Shown here: in pieces, positions 8,238-17,373 of the stretch | Layout: each line of letters starts with the position of its first letter | How positions within the stretch are numbered: the first letter of the stretch is position 1 | DNA from: Chryseobacterium sp. JAH | GTDB lineage: Bacteria; Bacteroidota; Bacteroidia; Flavobacteriales; Weeksellaceae | Assembly: GCF_001507335.1 (NCBI RefSeq) | Contig: NZ_LMAH01000003.1 | Coordinates: forward strand, 310,001-374,000 | DNA: 64,000 bases | Direction: 5' to 3' | Notes under the pieces: model-generated | Told to the model about the DNA's origin: nothing | Seen by the model: only the letters and a program-made list of their open reading frames with translations | Databases searched by the model: none | Made by a program: the position numbers and the translations under genes

Positions 8238-9443
8238 ATGAAGCAAATTATCATTATCGGAGGCGGTGCAGCAGGATTTTTCTGCGCAGCAAATCTTGAC
8301 GAAAAGAAATATAAAATTACCATTCTCGAACAAAATTCAGACGTTCTTCAGAAAGTAAAAATTTCCGGAGGCGGAAGATGCAATGTTACGCACGCATGTT
8401 TTGATCCAAAAGAATTGGTTCAGTTTTACCCTCGTGGAAATAAAGAATTATTAAGTGTTTTCACCAAATTTCAACCTGGCGACACGATGGATTGGTTCGA
8501 AAAACGAAAAGTTTCGTTGAAGATTGAAAATGATAATAGAGTTTTCCCTGAAAGCAATTCTTCGCAGACGATTATCAATACTTTTCAGAATGAAATTCAG
8601 CAGAAAAATGTTGAAGTGAAAACGAAATGTTCGGTAAAAGAAATTATAAAAAAAGACGATCAATACTTAGTTTCTACAAGTTTGGGCGATTTCCTTGCTG
8701 ATTATGTCATCTACACTACAGGAAGTTCGCCGAAATCTTTAAAGATGATTGAAAATTTAGGACACAAAATCATTGATTTGGTTCCTTCGCTTTTTACATT
8801 TAATATAAAAGATGACTTGCTGAAAGATCTTTTGGGAACAAGTTTTGAAATGGCCGAAACATCCATTCCAAAACTAAAAACAGAAGAAAGCGGACCTTTA
8901 TTGATTACCCATTGGGGACTTTCAGGACCTGCGATTTTGAAAATTTCGGCTTGGGAAGCAATTAATCTGGCAAAAGTAAAATACAATTTTGAAATTCAGG
9001 TAAATTTTATATCGAAGGATATGGAAGATGCTGAAGAATTATTTCAGAATTTTAAAGTTTCCAATCCGAAAAAATTAATTGGATCATCGAAAATTTTTGA
9101 CGTAACGAATCGTTTTTGGCAAAGAATTTTAGCAGTTTCAAAGGTTGATTCAAATAAACAAATTGCGAATATTTCAGGAAAGGAAATGCAGACGATTTTG
9201 GAAAACCTTTGTAAAAAGAAATTTCAGGTAACAGGAAAGTCGACTTATAAAGATGAATTTGTAACCGCAGGAGGTGTAGATTTAAAGGAAATTAATTTTA
9301 AAAATATATCTTCGAAAATTTTACCTAACTTTTACGTGGCCGGAGAAGTTTTAAATATTGATGCGGTAACTGGTGGATTTAATTTTCAGGCTTGCTGGAG
9401 TGAGGCCTGGCTGATTGCACAGGATTTGAATAATTTAAAATAA
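8238..9443 (+). CDS. FAD-dependent oxidoreductase, YhiN/HI0933 family
   Basis: A 401-residue flavoprotein. The N-terminal dinucleotide-binding motif is IIIGGGAAGFFCAANL. The family signature KVKISGGGRCNVTH follows near residue 43, and the FAD-binding C-terminal motif is GEVLNIDAVTGGFNFQACWSEAW. The family includes YhiN and BaiN-type proteins. Most members lack an assigned reaction. Length is normal. The secreted TonB-C-like gene starts 4 nt after its stop and may be co-transcribed. Confidence 0.88.
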   Translation: MKQIIIIGGGAAGFFCAANLDEKKYKITILEQNSDVLQKVKISGGGRCNVTHACFDPKELVQFYPRGNKELLSVFTKFQPGDTMDWFEKRKVSLKIENDNRVFPESNSSQTIINTFQNEIQQKNVEVKTKCSVKEIIKKDDQYLVSTSLGDFLADYVIYTTGSSPKSLKMIENLGHKIIDLVPSLFTFNIKDDLLKDLLGTSFEMAETSIPKLKTEESGPLLITHWGLSGPAILKISAWEAINLAKVKYNFEIQVNFISKDMEDAEELFQNFKVSNPKKLIGSSKIFDVTNRFWQRILAVSKVDSNKQIANISGKEMQTILENLCKKKFQVTGKSTYKDEFVTAGGVDLKEINFKNISSKILPNFYVAGEVLNIDAVTGGFNFQACWSEAWLIAQDLNNLK

Positions 9444-9447
9444 AATA

Positions 9448-9855
9448 ATGAAAAAAGCTATTCAACTATTCTTTATTTTTATCGGTTCACTTGCATTTTC
9501 GCAAGACCACGAAGAGATAAAATCTACAATAATCTCTAATGACAGTATTTACACCCAAGCAGATATTCCAGGAGAATACCCTGGAGGAATTAACGCTTTC
9601 AGAACTGCATTTACTAAAGTTTTCAATTTCAATCCTAATTCAAAAGGGAAAGTAAGCTCCGTTGTTTCTTTTGTGGTTTCTGATCAAGGACAAATAGAGG
9701 ATATTGTAGCCACAGGCGAAAACAAGAAAATGAATAAAGAAATGGAAAAAGCCATCAAAAAACTTAGTAATGTTTTGTGGAAACCCGCTGAAATTAACGG
9801 AAAACCTGTCAAATTTAGATTTAGATTACCAATTTCAATGGAATTCCACAATTAG
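9448..9855 (+). CDS. Secreted TonB-C-terminal-like protein (1 of 3)
   Basis: A 135-residue protein with a signal peptide (MKKAIQLFFIFIGSLAFSQ). The rest looks like one TonB C-terminal-like domain: EYPGGINAFRTAFTKVF, then SFVVSDQGQIEDIVATGENKKM and the closing WKPAEINGKPVKFRFRLPI. It has no transmembrane anchor and no Pro-rich linker, so it is unlikely to work as a classical TonB energy transducer. Two relatives are encoded at 13243 and 13722. Function unknown. Confidence 0.8.
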   Translation: MKKAIQLFFIFIGSLAFSQDHEEIKSTIISNDSIYTQADIPGEYPGGINAFRTAFTKVFNFNPNSKGKVSSVVSFVVSDQGQIEDIVATGENKKMNKEMEKAIKKLSNVLWKPAEINGKPVKFRFRLPISMEFHN

Positions 9856-9863
9856 AAATAAAA

Positions 9864-10502
9864 ATGCTTTCAATTAAAAGAAATATCCTGAACATTCTAA
9901 AAATTCTTCTCATCATAGGATTCGCATATTTCTTTTGGCTGATGCTGAAAATCACTTTAGAATATATTCCTTTAGATACCAATGTCAGTTTTTTAATGAT
10001 TAAACAGACTGAAGTGGTGGAAAGACCGGAATATCTTTACTTTTTTTACACTCATGTGTACACGAGTATTTTTGTTTTATTGGCGGGATTTTTAGCCATT
10101 CTAAGAAAGGATTTTGGCATTAAACACTTTCATAAAAATGCAGGAAAGATCTATATTTTTCTAATTCTTTTTCTTGCGGCACCATCCGGAATTTACATGG
10201 GAATTTTCGCCAATGGCGGTTTTTTATCTAAAATTTCTTTCGTTATTTTAGGCTGCCTTTGGTGGTTTTCAACCTTTAAAGCTTATCAATTAGCGCGACA
10301 GAAAAAATTCACAGAACACAAACAGTGGATGTGGCGAAGTTTTGCATTCACAATTTCTGCCATCACTTTGAGAATGTGGAAGGTTTTTATTGTATATTTA
10401 TTTCACCCAAATCCGATGGATGTTTATCAAATCATTGCATGGCTGGGTTGGGTTCAGAATATTATTTTAATAGAATATTTAATCACAAAAAAGCACATTT
10501 AA
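9864..10502 (+). CDS. DUF2306 membrane protein
   Basis: A 212-residue inner-membrane protein with about six hydrophobic segments. The DUF2306 features are present: HVYTSIFVLLAGFLAI near residue 62, a basic loop with HFHKNAGKIYIF, and FTEHKQWMWRSFAFTISAITLR near residue 150. The conserved histidines and arginine could bind a cofactor, but that is not shown. It lies 8 nt behind the preceding gene and 5 nt ahead of the YARHG lipoprotein gene, so the three may form one operon. Confidence 0.8.
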   Translation: MLSIKRNILNILKILLIIGFAYFFWLMLKITLEYIPLDTNVSFLMIKQTEVVERPEYLYFFYTHVYTSIFVLLAGFLAILRKDFGIKHFHKNAGKIYIFLILFLAAPSGIYMGIFANGGFLSKISFVILGCLWWFSTFKAYQLARQKKFTEHKQWMWRSFAFTISAITLRMWKVFIVYLFHPNPMDVYQIIAWLGWVQNIILIEYLITKKHI

Positions 10503-10507
10503 TCAAT

Positions 10508-11428
10508 ATGAAAATTTTAAAATTTACATTAATCACATTGTTTGCAATCGGTTTGACAGGCTGCAAAAAAGAGGCAACGACCGAAGAAAAATCTAAAGAC
10601 AACTTAACTGCAAAAATAGATTCTGTTGTGGTTCCTGAAGTTCATAAAGAATATTACGGAATTTACACCGGAGAATTTGCAGGCAAAGGCGAGGTTTACG
10701 ACAATGAAACGAAAGAATATTACGAAGGAACAGATTATAAAAGATTATCCTTAAAAATAAACAGGATTACCCAGGATTCTGTGTACGGACAGAGCATTGT
10801 GAATGGAACTCAGCGACCTTTCAGAGGCGTTTTTAATGAAAGCTCCCAATCTTTTATTCTGGATGAACCTGGAACTGATAAAACCGACGGAAGATTTGAA
10901 GTGAAATTAAGCAACGACAGCATCACCGGAAAATGGACTGCCTTCAATAAGTCCGCAGTAAAAGCTCCAATGAAGAAGTTAAAGCTGATCAAAAAAGAGT
11001 TTGTCTACAATCCGAATTTTATGCTGGATGAAAATTCTGACCTGATTGATTGGGAAAATCCGAGAGATTTTAAAGAGAAATATACCGATGAAGAAACCGG
11101 TAAGACAGAAACGTTCACCTCATCAAAAAACAGAATTGCTTCTGATGCGGTTTTTAAAATCAATGCGTCTAAACAGAAACTGAGCGAAAAAGACCTGAAA
11201 AATCTAAGAAAATTGGATATGGAAATCATTAAAAATGCCGTTTTCGCCAGACATGGTTATTCATTCAAAAAGCAGACTTACAGAAACTTTTTTGAGCAGA
11301 CAGATTGGTATATCCCGGTTTCGGGTAACGTTGACAGCGAACTTTCGCCGATGGAAAAGGAAAATGTGGCTTTACTGAATCGCTTTATTAAGTATGCCGA
11401 AGATAAATATGATTCTTTTGGAAGATAA
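10508..11428 (+). CDS. YARHG-domain lipoprotein
   Basis: A 306-residue lipoprotein. The start is placed at the ATG at 10508, because it begins a lipoprotein signal (MKILKFTLITLFAIGLTGC, Cys19); the open frame extends upstream into the DUF2306 gene in another frame. The middle (about 40-165) is a beta-rich region (YYGIYTGEFAGKGEV). The C-terminus is a YARHG domain with NAVFARHGYSFKKQTYRNFF and a WYIP motif. YARHG domains are extracellular and thought to be linked to the cell wall or peptidase-associated proteins; their role is unknown. Confidence 0.85.
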   Translation: MKILKFTLITLFAIGLTGCKKEATTEEKSKDNLTAKIDSVVVPEVHKEYYGIYTGEFAGKGEVYDNETKEYYEGTDYKRLSLKINRITQDSVYGQSIVNGTQRPFRGVFNESSQSFILDEPGTDKTDGRFEVKLSNDSITGKWTAFNKSAVKAPMKKLKLIKKEFVYNPNFMLDENSDLIDWENPRDFKEKYTDEETGKTETFTSSKNRIASDAVFKINASKQKLSEKDLKNLRKLDMEIIKNAVFARHGYSFKKQTYRNFFEQTDWYIPVSGNVDSELSPMEKENVALLNRFIKYAEDKYDSFGR

Positions 11429-11449
11429 TTTTCATTTTGATTAAACGGA

Positions 11450-11839
11450 TCAAGAGGATTTTTTTTGAGCTGATTTTATTTTAAATATAATATAAAGCAT
11501 CAAACATCCCGCTCCGTAGCACAAAATATCAATCCATGAAAAAGAATTTCCGATTATAATATACATTAGGCTTCCTCGTTGGAAGCCTAATTTTTCGGCA
11601 ATATTGAGACATTGCGCAAACTCTACCAGACAGGAAAAAGCAAAAATTCCGATGATAAGCTTTGTATCATCTACGATGAAAAAACTTTTCACAAGTGTGT
11701 ACAACAGCATGACAACGATGACATCTCCAAGATATGCTCTTATAAAAAACTGATCTTTCAAAACAGTTGCAATTAAGACTTCAACAAGGAAAATAAGTAT
11801 CGTTATCAGTAAATATTTCAGGGTAAATTTAAATTTCAT
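11450..11839 (-). CDS. DUF2809 membrane protein
   Basis: A 129-residue inner-membrane protein with about four transmembrane helices. DUF2809 features are FIRAYLGDVIVVMLLYTLV near residue 35, CLVEFAQCLN, and the closing NSFSWIDILCYGAGCLMLY. The function of the family is unknown. Convergent with the YARHG gene and downstream of the redoxin operon, from which a hairpin separates it. Confidence 0.82.
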   Translation of the reverse strand: MKFKFTLKYLLITILIFLVEVLIATVLKDQFFIRAYLGDVIVVMLLYTLVKSFFIVDDTKLIIGIFAFSCLVEFAQCLNIAEKLGFQRGSLMYIIIGNSFSWIDILCYGAGCLMLYIIFKIKSAQKKSS

Positions 11840-11861
11840 CTTACTATTTTGTTTTTATTCT

Positions 11862-11889
11862 TTAAAAAAGAAGCGGACCAAAGTCCGCT
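11862..11889 (-). terminator. Terminator of the redoxin operon
   Basis: The stem AGCGGAC/GTCCGCT (11872-11878 with 11883-11889) is followed on the minus strand by TTCTTTTTTAAAG. Confidence 0.75.
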
Positions 11890-11918
11890 CCGCTGAATGT
11901 CGAATACAGGAATTACCC

Positions 11919-12572
11919 CTACTTTTTCACTTTAATTGTACAGCCTATAGCCACTGTTTTTGTTGTTTTTATGTCATTTCCTTTAATCAGTGCATCAACT
12001 GCATCTTTTACATAATGTTCAGTTGCTTCACTTGCATTTTCGTAATTATTGTCGATCGCACCAATATATCTAACCACGTTTATGTCTCCTTCTCTCTTTA
12101 ACACAAAAACATGAGGCGTTTTTGTGGCACCATACTGAGGATAAACTTTCTGTCCCTCATCTACCAAATAAGGAAAAGTAAAACTCTTTTCTTTTGCTCT
12201 GGCAATCATTTCCTTATACCCGTCCTGAGGTTGTACTTTAGGATCATTCGGGTTGATTGCAATCACAGGATAACCATACTGTTTGTATGTTTTATCTAAT
12301 TCTGTAATCCTTTCTTCATAGCTTTTAGCATACGGGCAGTGATTGCAAGTAAACACAACAATAAATCCTTTGGCATCATTAAAATCTTTTAAAGAAACCA
12401 TTTTGCCGTCAATGTTTTTAAGCTTAAAATCAGCAGCTCTATCGCCAACCTCATATCCCTTTTTTTCAGTGCTTTCTTTCGGAGCGTCCGAAGTGTTTTT
12501 TGCGGTTTGCCCAAAACTCAGTATTGTAAAGGCGACTGCAAAAACCGTCAGTATTGTTTTTAATTTTTTCAT
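11919..12572 (-). CDS. Secreted redoxin/thioredoxin-like protein
   Basis: A 217-residue exported protein with a signal peptide (MKKLKTILTVFAVAFTILSFG) and a redoxin fold. The active site is VVFTCNHCPYAKSYEERI, a CxxC pair near residue 77. The cis-Pro segment TKTPHVFVL follows later. It belongs to the redoxin/peroxiredoxin-like group often annotated as AhpC/TSA-like thioredoxin family. A probable periplasmic thiol-disulfide or peroxide reductase. It starts 5 nt after the stop of the TlpA-like gene, so both make one operon. Confidence 0.85.
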   Translation of the reverse strand: MKKLKTILTVFAVAFTILSFGQTAKNTSDAPKESTEKKGYEVGDRAADFKLKNIDGKMVSLKDFNDAKGFIVVFTCNHCPYAKSYEERITELDKTYKQYGYPVIAINPNDPKVQPQDGYKEMIARAKEKSFTFPYLVDEGQKVYPQYGATKTPHVFVLKREGDINVVRYIGAIDNNYENASEATEHYVKDAVDALIKGNDIKTTKTVAIGCTIKVKK

Positions 12573-12577
12573 ATTAT

Positions 12578-13066
12578 TTATAAATTTTTATTAATTTCTT
12601 TTTCCAATTCCTCTTTGTTCATTTCCCCATCGTTGAAATACATTTTTTCTCCATTTTTATAGAATATTGTAACCGGAATATTTCCTTCCCAATTTTTATC
12701 AAATCTTGGAATCCAGGTATTCATTCTTTTAATATCATCCAGCAAAACAACTTCTGCCGAGAGATTTTTTTTACTGATAAACTGGATTACTTTTTCTTTG
12801 TCTTTTATACGGTCTAAAGAAACGAGGAGCATTTTAAATTTCGGATTATTTTTAAACTTTTCGTTTACTTTGATAAAATCTGGAAGCTCTTTCACACAGG
12901 GACCGCAGGTTGTTGACCAAAAATTCACAACCAGCATTTTGTCATTCTCTTTCTTTATGCGTTGCTCCACTTCCTCATAATTCATCACCTGTACATTTCT
13001 CTGTAACTGAGCATCATAAAGTGACAAGCCTATCATCAAAAGCAGAAAACACAAAAAATTCTTCAT
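12578..13066 (-). CDS. TlpA-like periplasmic thioredoxin
   Basis: A 162-residue protein. The ATG at 13066 gives a clean signal peptide (MKNFLCFLLLMIGLSLYDA). The thioredoxin domain has the CGPC active site in FWSTTCGPCVKELPDF and a cis-Pro in GNIPVTIFY. It most likely reduces disulfides of exported proteins. First gene of the two-gene redoxin operon. Confidence 0.85.
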   Translation of the reverse strand: MKNFLCFLLLMIGLSLYDAQLQRNVQVMNYEEVEQRIKKENDKMLVVNFWSTTCGPCVKELPDFIKVNEKFKNNPKFKMLLVSLDRIKDKEKVIQFISKKNLSAEVVLLDDIKRMNTWIPRFDKNWEGNIPVTIFYKNGEKMYFNDGEMNKEELEKEINKNL

Positions 13067-13242
13067 TCTCAAATTTAGCAAAAGCAATATCAAGTTGATG
13101 ATACGCAATCTGTTAAAATTTGTTAATAATTTTTCACGTCCAATTCATGATAGTAATTTGCGGTATCTTATTTGCTGAATTTTGAAAATCAAACCGTGCA
13201 TGTGAGATTCTTTCAAAATAAGAATTAATAAAACTAAATTTA

Positions 13243-13692
13243 ATGAAGAAAGCGATTTTTTTGTTTGGATTACTCTTCGCAGCATGCTTTTATGCTCAAA
13301 ATTCAGGAACAGCAGCTCCTGAAAAAAAAACCACATCTACCATTCCTGATTATGCTGTTTTACAAAAGAAAATGAGCTTAAAAGATGTCGTTACCACTGC
13401 TGACACTGTGCCTGAATTTCCGGGCGGTTTAAAAGTTTTTAAAAGAAAATATTTTGAAAGCATCGAGACTTTAGATGTGAAAATCAATGAAAAAGTTGAC
13501 ACACGCCTTTATTTCATCGTTGAAAAAAATGGTTATGTACGAAACGTTACCGCAGTCGGAACCAACAAAAAGCATGTAGAAGCAGCAGAATTGGGTTTAA
13601 GAAGAATTTTCGCCCGTTGGAAACCTGCTACCGTCAACGGTGCACCAGTACGTTACCTAATGTATTTTCCTTTGACGAGTAAAGAATTTTAA
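13243..13692 (+). CDS. Secreted TonB-C-terminal-like protein (2 of 3)
   Basis: A 149-residue protein with a signal peptide (MKKAIFLFGLLFAACFYAQ). It has the same plan as its relative at 9448: EFPGGLKVFKRKYFESI, LYFIVEKNGYVRNVTAVGTNKK and WKPATVNGAPVRYLMYFPL. There is no membrane anchor after signal cleavage and no long linker. Directly upstream of a third, more diverged member, which suggests local duplication. Confidence 0.8.
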   Translation: MKKAIFLFGLLFAACFYAQNSGTAAPEKKTTSTIPDYAVLQKKMSLKDVVTTADTVPEFPGGLKVFKRKYFESIETLDVKINEKVDTRLYFIVEKNGYVRNVTAVGTNKKHVEAAELGLRRIFARWKPATVNGAPVRYLMYFPLTSKEF

Positions 13693-13721
13693 ATCTTAAA
13701 GCTATCTTCGTGAAAATTTTA

Positions 13722-14162
13722 ATGGTGAAAAAAATACTAATCATCTTTTACTTACTTTTCTTCTATTTTTCGTTTGGACAAGATTCAACAAATACCTACG
13801 GTCAACTTAATGAATTGGTATTAACTGAAAAAAATGGGAAAATTGAAATCGAAATGGAAAAAAAGCCTGAATTTTATACAGGCAACTCAAGCTTCCAAAA
13901 TATGATTCAAAAAAAATTTAAGATGAGAAAAGTTTTAAATACCGGAAAAAAGGAGAGCTGTGAAGTTACATTTGTTGTTGAAAGAGATGGATCTGTATCT
14001 GGTGTAGAAGCTTTCGGTACAAACGAAGAGCTCAATAATGAAGCTGTAAGATCTGTCTTAAAAATTAAAGGAAACTGGATTCCCGGCGAAGTAAATGGGA
14101 TGAAAGTTCGCGGGAGAATGAAATTTCCCATTTCCATTGATTTCACTCAAAACAACAATTAA
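13722..14162 (+). CDS. Secreted TonB-C-terminal-like protein (3 of 3)
   Basis: A 146-residue protein. The ATG at 13722 (MVKKILIIFYLLFFYFSFGQ) gives a normal signal peptide; a GTG four codons earlier is the alternative. The TonB-C-like pattern is weaker: EFYTGNSSFQNMIQKKF replaces the PGG segment, while VTFVVERDGSVSGVEAFGTNEE and WIPGEVNGMKVRGRMKFPI are kept. The stop meets the mutS stop with a 1-nt gap, so mutS is convergent. Confidence 0.75.
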   Translation: MVKKILIIFYLLFFYFSFGQDSTNTYGQLNELVLTEKNGKIEIEMEKKPEFYTGNSSFQNMIQKKFKMRKVLNTGKKESCEVTFVVERDGSVSGVEAFGTNEELNNEAVRSVLKIKGNWIPGEVNGMKVRGRMKFPISIDFTQNNN

Positions 14163-14163
14163 G

Positions 14164-16752
14164 CTATTTCCCAATCATTTTTTTAATCGAATTTAGCTTC
14201 ATTAAAGCTTCAATCGGCGTCAATGTATTAATATCAATTTTCGTCAGTTCCTCTCTGATATTTTCTAATACCGGATCATCTAGTTGAAAAAAAGAAAGCT
14301 GCATATTTTCTTCTGTGACTCTTTTTATCGAGTCTGAACTTCCGCTCTGCGAACGGCTGGCCTCCAATGTTTTCAGAATATCATTCGCTCTGTTGACAAC
14401 CTTTGATGGCATTCCCGCTAATTTTGCCACATGAATACCGAAACTGTGCTCGCTTCCGCCCGGAATTAGTTTTCTTAAAAAAATGATATTTCCTTTATTC
14501 TCCTGAATCGAAACGTGGAAATTTTTTACTCGCTCAAAATTCACAGTCATTTCGTTTAGCTCATGATAGTGCGTGGCAAATAAAGTCTTTGCCTGCGTCG
14601 GATGCTGATGAAGATACTCGGCAATTGCCCAGGCAATAGAAACCCCATCATACGTTGAAGTTCCACGACCAATTTCGTCTAATAAAATCAAACTCCTGTC
14701 TGAAATATTATTTAAAATATAAGCCGCCTCATTCATTTCCACCATAAAAGTTGATTCGCCTGCAGAAATATTGTCTGAGGCTCCAACTCTTGTGAAAATT
14801 TTATCTAAAACTCCTATCTCTGCATATTTTGCAGGAACAAAACTTCCAATCTGTGCCATCAAACAGACAATAGCCGTCTGACGGAGAATCGCAGATTTAC
14901 CGGCCATGTTGGGTCCCGTCACCATGATAATCTGCTGAGAATCTTTATCTAAAAATATATCATTCGGAATATATTTTTCGCCTAAAGGAAGAGCATTTTC
15001 AATAATCGGATGTCTAGCTTCTTTTAAATCGATAGAGAAACCATCATTCAGGACAGGTTTGGTATAACTTTCAGAAACCGCAAGTTCAGACAGTCCAACT
15101 GCAACGTCGAGCTGTGCGATGATATTTGAATTTTCCTGAATTCTATCCATATAAATCATCGTATCTGAACAGACTTTTCGGTACAGTTGATTTTCAAGCA
15201 CACTGATTTTTTCTTCAGCGCCCAGAATCTGACTTTCATATTCTTTCAGTTCTTCGGTGATGTATCTTTCAGCATTCACCAATGTTTGCTTTCTGATCCA
15301 GTCGCTTGGAACTTTATCTTTATGGGTGTTTCGAACTTCAATAAAATATCCAAAAACATTATTAAAATCAATCTTCAGGCTGGTAATTCCTGTGCGTTCT
15401 ACTTCTCGTTGGCACATTTCGTCAAGGAAACCACGGCCTTTATTTTGTAAACCTCTCAAATGATCGAGCTCTTCAGAAATATTCTGCTTGATAACATTTC
15501 CTTTCGCAAGATTAACGGGAAGCTCTTCATTCAAATGATTTTCAAGTAATTGAATTAAGTCATCTAATGAATTTAAAGGCTCCAACCATGCTAAAACATC
15601 AGCATGAGAATGAAGTAGTCCTTTAATTTTCTGAATATTAATCAAACTTTGACGGAGATAGCCAAATTCTTTAGGTGAAATTTTTTCCGCTGCGAGTTTC
15701 CCCATTAAGCGGTCTAAATCTGAAATCGCCCTTAGTAATTCAGAAATTTCATATTTCAGCTGATCATTTTCGTTTAAAAAATCGATTAATGAAAGTCGGC
15801 GACCAATTTCCTCAACAGACTTTAAAGGCAGAATAATTCTTCTCCTCAATAATCTTCCACCCATTGGAGTTGAAGTTTTATCGATGATATCTAAAAGAGA
15901 TTTTCCTTTCGGATGACTTGGATACACGATTTCGAGATTTCTCAACGTAAAATGATCCATCATCAGATAATCTTCCTGCGGAATAATCTGAATTTTGGTA
16001 ATGTGCGCCAGTAATTTGTGATGGGTATCTTCAACCAAATAAGCGAAAATGGCTCCTGCAGCGGTAATTGCCAAAGGTAACCCTTCAACGCCAAAACCTT
16101 TTAATGAATTGGTTTTAAACTGATTCGTCAGTTTTTCGTAGGCAAAATTATATTGATAGGCCCAGTCCTCTAATTTAAAAACATTTCTGTTTTTCAGCTG
16201 ATCGGGAATTTGTACACTTCGTTGATAAATAATTTCACTAGGGTCAAACGTGTTGATGATGTGTAAAATTTTATCCAGATTTCCTTCGCTCACCAAAAAT
16301 TCTCCGGTTGAAACATCGACTAAAGCGATTCCGTATTTTTCTTTTTCCTTGTGAAGCGAAAGCAGGAAATTGTTCTTTTTTGAAGTCAGAACCTGATCGT
16401 TGAATGTCACTCCGGGCGTCACCAATTCAGTCACACCTCGTTTTACAATTCCTTTGACGGTTTTCGGATCTTCCAATTGGTCGCAAATCGCAACACGGAT
16501 TCCTGCTCTTACCAATTTAGGTAAATAAGAATCCACAGAATGGTGTGGAAACCCTGCCAGTTCAATGTGACCGTCCCCATTGGCTCTTTTCGTTAAAACA
16601 ATCCCTAAAATCTGGGAAGTTCTCACGGCATCCTGACCAAAAGTTTCATAGAAATCTCCCACTCTGAAAAGCAAAAGCGCATCAGGATATTTCGCCTTGA
16701 TGGTGTTGTACTGAGTCATTAACGGGGTCTCTTTCTTCGTCGCCTTTGCCAT
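14164..16752 (-). CDS. mutS: DNA mismatch repair protein MutS
   Basis: An 862-residue MutS, the mismatch-recognition ATPase of DNA repair. The N-terminal mismatch-binding loop LLFRVGDFYETFGQDA carries the Phe-x-Glu wedge (FYE). Connector, lever and clamp domains follow. The ATPase has Walker A GPNMAGKSAILRQ (near residue 613), the ABC-type signature STFMVEM, Walker B SLILLDEIGRGTSTYDG and LFATHYHEL. The C-terminal helix-turn-helix lies around GIHVAKLAGMPSKVVNRA. Full length, no defect seen. Confidence 0.97.
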   Translation of the reverse strand: MAKATKKETPLMTQYNTIKAKYPDALLLFRVGDFYETFGQDAVRTSQILGIVLTKRANGDGHIELAGFPHHSVDSYLPKLVRAGIRVAICDQLEDPKTVKGIVKRGVTELVTPGVTFNDQVLTSKKNNFLLSLHKEKEKYGIALVDVSTGEFLVSEGNLDKILHIINTFDPSEIIYQRSVQIPDQLKNRNVFKLEDWAYQYNFAYEKLTNQFKTNSLKGFGVEGLPLAITAAGAIFAYLVEDTHHKLLAHITKIQIIPQEDYLMMDHFTLRNLEIVYPSHPKGKSLLDIIDKTSTPMGGRLLRRRIILPLKSVEEIGRRLSLIDFLNENDQLKYEISELLRAISDLDRLMGKLAAEKISPKEFGYLRQSLINIQKIKGLLHSHADVLAWLEPLNSLDDLIQLLENHLNEELPVNLAKGNVIKQNISEELDHLRGLQNKGRGFLDEMCQREVERTGITSLKIDFNNVFGYFIEVRNTHKDKVPSDWIRKQTLVNAERYITEELKEYESQILGAEEKISVLENQLYRKVCSDTMIYMDRIQENSNIIAQLDVAVGLSELAVSESYTKPVLNDGFSIDLKEARHPIIENALPLGEKYIPNDIFLDKDSQQIIMVTGPNMAGKSAILRQTAIVCLMAQIGSFVPAKYAEIGVLDKIFTRVGASDNISAGESTFMVEMNEAAYILNNISDRSLILLDEIGRGTSTYDGVSIAWAIAEYLHQHPTQAKTLFATHYHELNEMTVNFERVKNFHVSIQENKGNIIFLRKLIPGGSEHSFGIHVAKLAGMPSKVVNRANDILKTLEASRSQSGSSDSIKRVTEENMQLSFFQLDDPVLENIREELTKIDINTLTPIEALMKLNSIKKMIGK

Positions 16753-16834
16753 TGAAATCGTTCTTAAAATTGGGTTGGTAAAAGTATGAAATAAAAAAGA
16801 AGGAGTAAAGCAGTTCGTTATCTTTTGAGTCTAT

Positions 16835-17347
16835 CTATCTGCGTTTTTTCGATGTTTTAAAATGCTTTTGTAAAAATTTCAATAATGTTCCGACGTATAT
16901 CGGTCTGAATCCTCTCGTTGGTTTAAACATTTCTTGTGGAAGACCCCAGGCTTCAACTTCACTAATAGAGGTTTGAACATCAAAATCTTCTGCTGGATCG
17001 TATTTTATTTTCGATTTTTTAAAATTTTGTAATTTGAATCTTTGAATTATTTTCTCCAGCAAGTATAAAATATCTTTATCATAGTCATCGATACTATCTT
17101 TACCAAGATAGTAGTCTGGGCTACTTCTCCAGAAAATCATTAAAGCCGTTCCTTTATCGCAACCAGCAGAATCGACAATCCAATTTAAAACTTCTGTGCT
17201 ATCATCCCAATTAAAGATCTCAACGAGATAATGCATTTCGGCAGAATCCAAATCTTTGAATTTATCAAAATCTGGTCTTTTTTCTTCAAAGAAGAGCTCA
17301 AAGAAATTCTTTTTAATGTATTCTTCTCTGCTTGGGAAAACGATCAT
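16835..17347 (-). CDS. DUF4274 domain protein
   Basis: A 170-residue soluble protein. The DUF4274 core is visible at about residues 37-85: LDSAEMHYLVEIFNWDD, then CDKGTALMIFWRSSPDYYL. The C-terminus is basic. Function unknown; such proteins are sometimes immunity-like, but nothing here supports a toxin partner. It lies 26 nt behind the cupin-like gene on the same strand. Confidence 0.7.
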   Translation of the reverse strand: MIVFPSREEYIKKNFFELFFEEKRPDFDKFKDLDSAEMHYLVEIFNWDDSTEVLNWIVDSAGCDKGTALMIFWRSSPDYYLGKDSIDDYDKDILYLLEKIIQRFKLQNFKKSKIKYDPAEDFDVQTSISEVEAWGLPQEMFKPTRGFRPIYVGTLLKFLQKHFKTSKKRR

Positions 17348-17373
17348 GATATAATATTGTTTAATTATTCAAT

